Shown here: piece after piece, positions 1 through 5,030 of the stretch
Layout of the letters: every line of letters starts with the position of its first letter
Position numbering within the stretch: position 1 is the stretch's first letter
Origin: Kiritimatiellia bacterium
Lineage (GTDB): Bacteria > Verrucomicrobiota > Kiritimatiellia > RFP12 > UBA1067
Direction: 5' to 3'
Assembly: GCA_017648225.1 (NCBI GenBank)
Contig: JAGCJE010000296.1
Span: 1 to 7,788 of the forward strand
Length of the DNA: 7,788 nucleotides
The notes under the pieces: generated by a model
The model's database searches: none
Told to the model about the DNA's origin: nothing
The model's input: only the letters and a program-made list of their open reading frames with translations
Made by a program: the position numbers and the translations under genes

Positions 1-98
1 CCTCTGGCCTTCTCAAGGACATCCTTTTCGACTCCGCGACGGGCGAGCTTGGCGGCGGTTGAATCAAAATCCTCTCTGAGCTTCTTAATATCGATCAT
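1..98 (-). CDS. serS: Seryl-tRNA synthetase, N-terminal fragment (runs off window)
   Basis: The enzyme charges tRNA-Ser with serine in the cytoplasm. Only 32 codons are visible, beginning MIDIKKLREDFDSTAAKLAR and continuing RGVEKDVLEKAR. This matches the start of bacterial SerRS: an M-[IL]-D-x-[KN]-x-L-R opening, then the first helix of the tRNA-binding coiled-coil arm with the typical (K)LARRG turn. The catalytic class II domain lies beyond base 1. The ATG at 96-98 is supported by a GGAG ribosome site eight bases upstream and by agreement with the family's N-terminus. The gene follows glgP after 32 bp on the same strand and probably has its own extended -10 promoter at the glgP stop codon. 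The identification rests on a short fragment but the pattern is characteristic. Confidence 0.87.
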   Translation of the reverse strand, partial: MIDIKKLREDFDSTAAKLARRGVEKDVLEKAR

Positions 99-106
99 TG
101 TTTTAT

Positions 107-110
107 CTCC
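107..110 (-). promoter_or_regulatory. Ribosome binding site of serS
   Basis: The minus strand reads GGAGATAAAACA and then ATG, so a GGAG core sits eight bases from the start codon. This fixes the serS start at base 98. Confidence 0.75.
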
Positions 111-124
111 AATTGATTCCTTAT

Positions 125-133
125 ATTATATCA
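125..133 (-). promoter_or_regulatory. Extended -10 promoter for serS, overlapping the glgP stop codon
   Basis: The minus strand reads TGATATAAT: a consensus TATAAT hexamer (130-125) preceded by TGn, the extended -10 signature. The TG and the n are the TGA stop codon of glgP. No good -35 is seen at 16-18 bp upstream (TCGAGC or GTCGAG), as is common for extended -10 promoters. Initiation about seven bases downstream, near the A at 118, would give a leader of about 20 nt carrying the GGAG ribosome site. The sequence pattern is seen directly; promoter activity is inferred. Confidence 0.55.
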
Positions 134-2599
134 GCTGAACTTGACAGGCTCGACGTTCCAGATATCCTTCGCGTACTCGAGAACGGCGCGGTCGGACGAG
201 AAGCGGCCGGAACGGGCGATGTTGATAAGCGACATCGTGTTCCACTTCTTCACGTTGCGGTAAGTCGCGTCGACGCGATCCTGGGCCTCGCAATAGCTCT
301 TGAGGTCGCCGAGGAGCATATAGTAGTCGTTGTAGTCGAGAAGCGAACGGAGAATCGGATCGAAGAGACCCGGCTCGAGGAGCGAGAAGACGTTCGCCTT
401 GATCATATCGAGCGCCGCCTTGATCTCGGGATCGTTGCGGTAGATGTCCTTCGAATTATACGAGGGACGCAACTTGGCGACATCCTCGGTGCGCATGCCG
501 AAGAGGAACATGTTCTCGTCGCCGACCTGCTGGTTGATCTCGACGTTCGCGCCGTCGAAAGTGCCGAGCGTCAGCGCGCCGTTCATCATGAACTTCATGT
601 TGCCCGTGCCCGACGCCTCCATACCGGCGAGCGAAATCTGTTCGGAGACTTCGGACGCGGGGATGATCTTCTCGGCGAGCGAGACGCGGTAGTCGGGAAG
701 GAACGCGACCGACAGCTTCCCGCGCGTGCGCGGATTGGAGTTGACGACCCCGGCGACACCGTGGATAAGGCGGATGATGAGCTTGGCCATGTAGTAACCG
801 GGAGCCGCCTTGGCCGCGAAGATGAAGCTGCGCGGAACGGGATCGTACTTCGAATCGTTAACGAGACGGTTATAGAAGATGATGATGTAGAGAACGAGGA
901 GAAGCTGACGCTTGTACTCGTGAAGGCGCTTTACCTGAACGTCGAAGATGGCCTCGGGGTCGAGACCGATTCCGAGATTCTGCTTAACCCAGTTCGAAAG
1001 CTGACCCTTATTGCTGCGCTTGATTTTCGCGAGCGCATCGAGAAACGCCTTGTCGGATTTGAACTTCTCGAGGTTCTCGAGACGGTCGAGCTCGGTGATC
1101 CACTCCTCGCCGATATTTTCGGAGATGAGCTGCGCGAGCATCGGGTTCGCCTTCAGGAGCCAGCGGCGCGGCGTAATGCCGTTCGTGACATTGTGGAACT
1201 TCTCGGGATAAAGCTCGTAGAAGTCCTTGAAGAGCGAATCCTTGAGAATCTGGGAATGGAGCTCCGCGACGCCGTTGACGGACGAGGTTGCCACGAGGCA
1301 CATGTTGGCCATGCGGACATAACGCTCGCCGGACTCGTCGATGAGCGACATGCGCTGGAGACGCTTGACGTCGCCTGGATAGAGAGCCGAAATCTGCTGG
1401 AGGAAGCGGCCGTTGATTTCGTAGATGATCTGGAGGTGACGCGGCAGGAGACGCTCCATCATCGGAACCGGCCACTTCTCGAGAGCCTCGGGAAGAATCG
1501 TGTGATTGGTGTAACCGGTCGAGCGACGCGTAAGATCCCACGCCTTGTCCCAGTCAAGACCTTCATGGTCGATGAGAATACGCATGAGCTCGGGAATGAC
1601 GAGCGAGGGGTGCGTTTCGTTAAGATGGATGAACACCTTATCGGGAAGAGCGTCCCAACCGTCGTTAAGTTCGCGGTAACGGCGGAGGATATCCTTCAGC
1701 GAGCACGCGACGAAGAAATACTGCTGACGAAGGCGAAGTTCCTTGCCGGCCATCGTGTTGTCGTTGGGATAGAGAACCTTCGTGAGGTTTTCCGCGAGAA
1801 CCTTCGACTCGACCGCATCAACGTATGAGCCCTTGTTGAAGTCCGCGAGGTCGAACTCCTCAACGGCCTTCGCGGACCAGAGTCGAAGCGTATTGACCGC
1901 ATTCTTGTAGCCTACGATAGGCATGTCGTAAGGAACGCCCTGAACCTGCTCGGCGGCGACCCAGCGCCACTTCTGGCGACCGTGCTCGTTGATGCACTCG
2001 ACATGACCGCCGAAGTGAACGATCTGATCGTACTCGGGACGCTCCAATTCCCAGGGATAGCCGTCCTTGAGCCAACCGTCAGGCTCTTCAACCTGATTGC
2101 CGCCTACGATCTTCTGGCGGAAAATGCCGTAGTCGTACCTGAGGCCGTAGCCGAGTCCGGCGAGATCGAGAGTCGACATCGAATCGAGATAGCACGCGGC
2201 AAGACGTCCGAGACCGCCGTTGCCGAGGCCAGCGTCAGTTTCGTAATCGCGAAGATCGTTCCAGTCAATACCGTAATCCTTAAGCGCATCGCGGCACAGC
2301 TGATCGGCTTTAAGATTGATTACATTATTGCCGAGAAGTCGACCCATCAAAAACTCGAGCGACATGTAATAAACGCGCTTCGTATTCTGCTTGCGGTAAT
2401 TATCCTGCGTGTTGATCCAGCGCTCGACGATGCGGTCTCTCACCGCATTGGCGAACGCCGTGTACTGGTCGCGCGGAGTGGCACGGTCAATGTCCTTCGC
2501 CAGCGAATATCTGATATGCCACGCAAAGTCCTCCTTAAGTCCTTCAACGGACATTTCGACTCTGCGATCCTTCTTTTTGCTGCAGGTTTTCTTTTCCAT
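131..2599 (-). CDS. glgP: Glycogen phosphorylase (GT35, PLP-dependent)
   Basis: This cytoplasmic enzyme releases glucose-1-phosphate from the non-reducing ends of alpha-1,4-glucan. At 822 aa it has the normal family length (E. coli GlgP about 815, rabbit muscle 842). Landmarks in order are YYMSLEFLMGRLLGNN (77-92), the glucan/nucleotide-site block ETDAGLGNGGLGRLAA (120-135), ELHSQILKDSLFKDF (446-460), VTNGITPRRW (471-480), VQVKRLHEYKRQLL (554-567) and the PLP site EASGTGNMKFMMNG (661-674), with Lys669 as the expected Schiff-base lysine. The C-terminus ends in the usual SSDR...YAKDIWNVEP. A Lys-rich leader of about 15 residues precedes the conserved part; Met16 is an alternative start, but Met1 has AAAGGA four bases upstream and is preferred. 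It lies 43 bp after the AsmA-like gene and 32 bp before serS. The sequence resembles the eukaryote-like phosphorylase branch more than the short maltodextrin forms. No glycogen synthesis gene is in view. Confidence 0.97.
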   Translation of the reverse strand: MEKKTCSKKKDRRVEMSVEGLKEDFAWHIRYSLAKDIDRATPRDQYTAFANAVRDRIVERWINTQDNYRKQNTKRVYYMSLEFLMGRLLGNNVINLKADQLCRDALKDYGIDWNDLRDYETDAGLGNGGLGRLAACYLDSMSTLDLAGLGYGLRYDYGIFRQKIVGGNQVEEPDGWLKDGYPWELERPEYDQIVHFGGHVECINEHGRQKWRWVAAEQVQGVPYDMPIVGYKNAVNTLRLWSAKAVEEFDLADFNKGSYVDAVESKVLAENLTKVLYPNDNTMAGKELRLRQQYFFVACSLKDILRRYRELNDGWDALPDKVFIHLNETHPSLVIPELMRILIDHEGLDWDKAWDLTRRSTGYTNHTILPEALEKWPVPMMERLLPRHLQIIYEINGRFLQQISALYPGDVKRLQRMSLIDESGERYVRMANMCLVATSSVNGVAELHSQILKDSLFKDFYELYPEKFHNVTNGITPRRWLLKANPMLAQLISENIGEEWITELDRLENLEKFKSDKAFLDALAKIKRSNKGQLSNWVKQNLGIGLDPEAIFDVQVKRLHEYKRQLLLVLYIIIFYNRLVNDSKYDPVPRSFIFAAKAAPGYYMAKLIIRLIHGVAGVVNSNPRTRGKLSVAFLPDYRVSLAEKIIPASEVSEQISLAGMEASGTGNMKFMMNGALTLGTFDGANVEINQQVGDENMFLFGMRTEDVAKLRPSYNSKDIYRNDPEIKAALDMIKANVFSLLEPGLFDPILRSLLDYNDYYMLLGDLKSYCEAQDRVDATYRNVKKWNTMSLINIARSGRFSSDRAVLEYAKDIWNVEPVKFS

Positions 2600-2603
2600 A
2601 TTT

Positions 2604-2609
2604 TCCTTT
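2604..2609 (-). promoter_or_regulatory. Ribosome binding site of glgP
   Basis: AAAGGA lies four bases upstream of the ATG at 2599. It supports Met1 over the internal Met16, whose nearest AAGGA is about 13 bases away. Confidence 0.55.
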
Positions 2610-2619
2610 GTCTTCTATC

Positions 2620-2633
2620 CGGGAATAATCCCG
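2620..2633 (-). other. Small hairpin in the gap before glgP
   Basis: The minus strand reads CGGGA-TTAT-TCCCG, a perfect 5-bp GC-rich stem with a 4-base loop, midway in the 43-bp gap between the AsmA-like gene and glgP. No T-tract follows, so it is not a convincing intrinsic terminator. It could be a processing or attenuating stem between cistrons, or it could be chance. Confidence 0.3.
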
Positions 2634-2642
2634 TAAATCGCC

Positions 2643-3383
2643 TTATTTGAACATGCCCTTGATGCCGTCTACCGCTTTACCGCCGACATCCTTCACCGCA
2701 TCTACTCCTTCGGCGACCATAGAACCTCCCTCTATAGCAAGCCTCAAGGCTTTGCCGAGCATTTTATTGGTCCCCTCTGCCGCCTGGCAGACCTTGTCGA
2801 CGATAATGTCGACAACATCTTCTCCGGACGCACCTTCTGAATCTTTGCCGATATCGGTAATGACGATATCAAAAGGTATCGATATCGGCATTACCCCGTA
2901 AGTGAATTTAAGGTTTTTGATGACAACCCTGTCGATAATCAGCTTTGACTCCTTTTCATTAGGATCTTTCGGATGCGCTGCGAGATACGCTTCAATATTA
3001 TCCGCGATTGTCCGCAGATTCGAAAATGTCACATCGCCGTATATGTGAAGATCGTCTATAATAATCTCATTGATGTGCTGCACATCCGATACCATCGACA
3101 TGGTTTCAAACGAAACGTCGATCGACTGGATTTTAACGGCGTCGTTCTTTTTCGCGTTATCGGGACATTTAAGCGCAACGCCCTGTACACGTACCTTGCC
3201 GGTGAAAAGATTAACGTCTAAACCGTCGATCGTGAAATCAGACTTGGCCATTACCGTCACGGCAGACTCGGCTACGCAGGAAGCAACTGAACCGACCCAA
3301 AGCGGGTGCGTCAAAATCAGAACCAGCAGGAAGGAAAAAATCGAACCTACAAACCAGGCGGTGATTTTCAATATTTTTTTCAT
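2643..3383 (-). CDS. Short membrane-anchored AsmA-like protein
   Basis: This 246-aa protein starts with one hydrophobic segment (about 6-25) after a Lys-rich n-region, so it should be anchored in the inner membrane with the rest in the periplasm. Residues 50-76 (FTIDGLDVNLFTGKVRVQGV and following) match the AsmA-type N-terminal strand pattern in which a beta pair leads to V.G..L..P. A second beta block (148-178) ends in DIVITDIGK, followed by a helical, Gly/Lys-rich tail ending GGKAVDGIKGMFK. I know this layout from short AsmA-related proteins of about 250 aa found in Verrucomicrobia and proteobacteria, whose job is not established; large AsmA proteins move lipids between membranes. It follows the LolA-like gene by 14 bp, with no clear ribosome site, so it may depend on coupling. 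A V-A-S-C at 33-36 resembles a lipobox but is probably accidental. Confidence 0.72.
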   Translation of the reverse strand: MKKILKITAWFVGSIFSFLLVLILTHPLWVGSVASCVAESAVTVMAKSDFTIDGLDVNLFTGKVRVQGVALKCPDNAKKNDAVKIQSIDVSFETMSMVSDVQHINEIIIDDLHIYGDVTFSNLRTIADNIEAYLAAHPKDPNEKESKLIIDRVVIKNLKFTYGVMPISIPFDIVITDIGKDSEGASGEDVVDIIVDKVCQAAEGTNKMLGKALRLAIEGGSMVAEGVDAVKDVGGKAVDGIKGMFK

Positions 3384-3397
3384 GATCGCGTTAATCT

Positions 3398-4039
3398 TTA
3401 TTTCACATCTTCAACTACGATTTTCGTGCGGTACTTGGCACCGGGAGGCCCGACTTCAATATTCTTCGGAGCCCACCTGTCGTCGAATTTCTTAAGACTC
3501 GTGCAGAAAATCTCCCTTTTAACCTCGCCCTTTACGAGCTCATGGGCCTGAAGCATCGCGCCCGTACGCTTATCGATCCAGACGCGGACCGTGCGGTCGC
3601 CGTTCTTTAAAAGAAGCACGCGACAGATTATCCCCTGGGTCGTTTCAGATTCCTTTACCGTATCAAACGAAATGTCGTTCCACCAGAGATAATCCAGCGT
3701 AAGATCGCTCCACGTTATATCGGTATCCAGAAGTCGCCCTTCCTTTTGGAATTCGACGCCTTTACCGTTCTTGTCGAATATCGAAAGATCCGTCCTACCG
3801 TTCGAACGCTTCAAAAGGTAGCGATACGCGGCGACCTCGGTTCCGCGGCGGCTGCGCCTGTTGATATGGCCGCGAATCTCCACGTCCGCGGGAATCATGG
3901 CGCGGCATCCATCAATCATTTCGCGCGCCGTGGCGTTCTCCGAAAAAACGGGCTTCTCGGAGAGCGCCTCCATTACGGAGGACTCCTGCTGCGCGGGAGT
4001 TGCAGCGGCAAAAAACACAGAGGCGATAAGTGTTATCAT
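3398..4039 (-). CDS. LolA-like outer membrane lipoprotein-sorting protein
   Basis: A 213-aa exported protein. It starts with a short hydrophobic signal (MITLIASVFFAAATPAQQ, cleavage probably near residues 16-18) that unusually lacks Lys or Arg before the core. The mature part has the antiparallel strand pattern of the LolA/LolB fold as in the LolA_like family PF17131: RSRRGTEVAAYRYLLKRSNG (62-81), the ITWSDLTLDYLWWND block (108-122), ICRVLLLKNGDRTVRVWIDK (138-157), then REIFCTSLKKFDDRWAPKNI (175-194). In that family the half-barrel carries hydrophobic cargo such as lipoprotein acyl chains through the periplasm; the exact cargo here is unknown. There is no lipobox, so it is probably soluble. 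Its ATG overlaps the TGA of the TPR gene (ATGA), and GGAGGA lies nine bases upstream, so the two are translationally coupled. The family call is from pattern recognition and is fairly firm. Confidence 0.78.
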   Translation of the reverse strand: MITLIASVFFAAATPAQQESSVMEALSEKPVFSENATAREMIDGCRAMIPADVEIRGHINRRSRRGTEVAAYRYLLKRSNGRTDLSIFDKNGKGVEFQKEGRLLDTDITWSDLTLDYLWWNDISFDTVKESETTQGIICRVLLLKNGDRTVRVWIDKRTGAMLQAHELVKGEVKREIFCTSLKKFDDRWAPKNIEVGPPGAKYRTKIVVEDVK

Positions 4040-4974
4040 TTCAGCAATTCCTCCAATTTTGCATCCTTGGGTCCGCCGTAATATTTCCTGGCGGTATCAT
4101 AATAACGCCTGGCCGCCGCCTTCCCGGCCGCACCCTCGAACTTTATGATAAGTTTCGCCAGATTGTAATACCCTGAGGGATCCTTCGGATTAGACTGAAT
4201 AAGCTGATGAAGAGTCGATTTGGCCTTCTCGTAATCGCCTCTCGCCGCTTCAACCGCAGCCTTAAGATTAAGAGCGGTCACATCGTTGGGCTTTTCGGCA
4301 AGAAGTTCTTTAATGGTCAACTCAGCGGCATCAAACTCCTTATTCTTCAGGTCTTCAACCGCGAGCATAATCTTCGCCTTGCGGTTAGCTGGGTTTTCAG
4401 CCGCAATTTTCGCAATCTTCACCCTTCTCGCCGAAGATTTCGGCGCTTCGGCCGCTTTGCTTGTGTCTTTAACATTCTCGGTCCGAGAGGGCTTTTCGTC
4501 CTTCTTAGCGGATTTCGGCTCCTCCGGCTCATCATCCTCGTCTTCGACAGGAAGCCCCGAGGCCTTGGCCTTCATTTCGGCCTCATACCTCTTCTCAAGC
4601 TCCGTCGTATCGGTAACGGCGACTGCTCGGGCATTCTCTCCAGCCTGCTTCAACAAAAGTGAATCGATCGAGGTCGAAACATAGGCCTTTTTATTCCTTA
4701 CCGTGGAAAACTCGCTAGTTGCGGCGCGCTCGGGATACTGAAACTCCAATTTCTCCAGCTCTTCATACGCCTTTTTATATTTTTCTACCGCTTCAGAGAT
4801 TTTTCCCTGGGCAGCTAGGTCAAACGCCTCGTCGATAAGGATCGAGGACTCCTCCATCAATTCCGACATACGAGGAGGCTTTTTCTCGTCATCAGAGCCA
4901 AACGGCCAATACCAAGCGGCGAAAGCCCTTGTAGCGACGACTGAAAGCAATAAAAACGCTAATATCCGTTTCAT
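4036..4974 (-). CDS. Periplasmic TPR-repeat protein
   Basis: A 312-aa protein with a classic signal peptide (MKRILAFLLLSVVATRAFA, cleavage after A19 or A20). A TPR-like helix pair at about 43-77 (ILIDEAFDLAAQGKISEAVE and following) precedes a conserved-looking helical stretch (86-130), then a highly charged, probably disordered linker (140-185: an acidic run VEDEDDEPEEP, then Lys/Ser-rich). Three more TPR units follow at about 200-230, 234-264 and 267-300, each with the A/G..Y/F..A pattern and NP or KP at the loop. TPRs form scaffolds for protein contacts, so it may organise the two downstream envelope proteins; no partner can be named from sequence. It leads a compact cassette: its stop overlaps the LolA-like start. 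The ATG at 4974 has no Shine-Dalgarno, and the upstream promoter lies so close that a leaderless mRNA is expected. I do not recognise a named family. Confidence 0.82.
   Translation of the reverse strand: MKRILAFLLLSVVATRAFAAWYWPFGSDDEKKPPRMSELMEESSILIDEAFDLAAQGKISEAVEKYKKAYEELEKLEFQYPERAATSEFSTVRNKKAYVSTSIDSLLLKQAGENARAVAVTDTTELEKRYEAEMKAKASGLPVEDEDDEPEEPKSAKKDEKPSRTENVKDTSKAAEAPKSSARRVKIAKIAAENPANRKAKIMLAVEDLKNKEFDAAELTIKELLAEKPNDVTALNLKAAVEAARGDYEKAKSTLHQLIQSNPKDPSGYYNLAKLIIKFEGAAGKAAARRYYDTARKYYGGPKDAKLEELLK
4049..4054 (-). promoter_or_regulatory. Ribosome binding site of the LolA-like gene, inside the TPR gene
   Basis: GGAGGA is encoded within the last codons of the TPR gene (Glu-Glu), nine bases before the ATG at 4039. 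Together with the ATGA overlap it decides the start and indicates coupled translation. Confidence 0.7.
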
Positions 4975-5012
4975 TGCCGCATATTATACCAAAATTACCT
5001 CACCTGCGGCAA
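4974..5012. repeat. Perfect 8-bp inverted repeat bracketing the promoter
   Basis: TTGCCGCA at 4974-4981 is the exact reverse complement of TGCGGCAA at 5005-5012, with 23 bp between. On the minus strand the first arm contains the -35 and the second spans the expected transcription start and the first base of the ATG. It could be a two-site operator, or a hairpin in read-through RNA from the upstream gene; no T-tract follows, so termination is unlikely. Confidence 0.5.
4983..5012 (-). promoter_or_regulatory. Sigma70-type promoter for the envelope cassette, predicted leaderless
   Basis: The minus strand holds TTGCCG (5012-5007, four of six matches to TTGACA), an 18-bp spacer ending in TGG, and a perfect TATAAT (4988-4983). 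The TGG makes it an extended -10. The last T of the hexamer is only eight bases from the ATG, so initiation at the usual distance falls at about 4974-4977, on or next to the start codon. No ribosome site lies between, which agrees with a leaderless transcript. Elements are seen directly; the start point is inferred. Confidence 0.7.
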
Positions 5013-5030
5013 ATTCAACTATTCACACCC

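Noticed and set aside
141..168. Plus-strand TTGACA with TATCCT 16 bp downstream inside the glgP 3' end
   Set aside because: The -10 is poor, the element lies within coding sequence (Val-Lys codons), and nothing on the plus strand downstream is a gene.
98..1828. A 576-codon open frame on the plus strand opposite glgP
   Set aside because: It is antisense to an unmistakable phosphorylase. Its translation is a run of Arg, Glu, Val and Leu with no recognisable domain, as expected from the complementary frame of GC-rich coding DNA, and no ribosome site precedes it.
2540..2599. Possible regulatory phosphoserine at Ser17 of GlgP, resembling Ser14 of muscle phosphorylase (basic residues then S-V-x-G-L)
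   Set aside because: When the following conserved F-x-x-H and ATPRD positions are aligned, VEGLKEDF matches the later VTELKKNF segment of the muscle enzyme, not the Ser14 site. The likeness is coincidental.
1982..2650. A 222-codon plus-strand open frame opposite the glgP start
   Set aside because: It is a shadow of glgP and of the gap upstream of it. There is no ribosome site, and the product has no coherent fold pattern beyond chance hydrophobic runs.
3276..3287. Lipobox-like V-A-S-C at residues 33-36 of the AsmA-like protein
   Set aside because: It lies about ten residues after the hydrophobic core, too far for a normal type II signal, and members of this family that I recall keep the anchor and lack this Cys.
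4975..5030. Intrinsic terminator after the discoidin gene
   Set aside because: The only inverted repeat has a 23-base loop and no T-tract on the minus strand; its position over the promoter fits an operator better.
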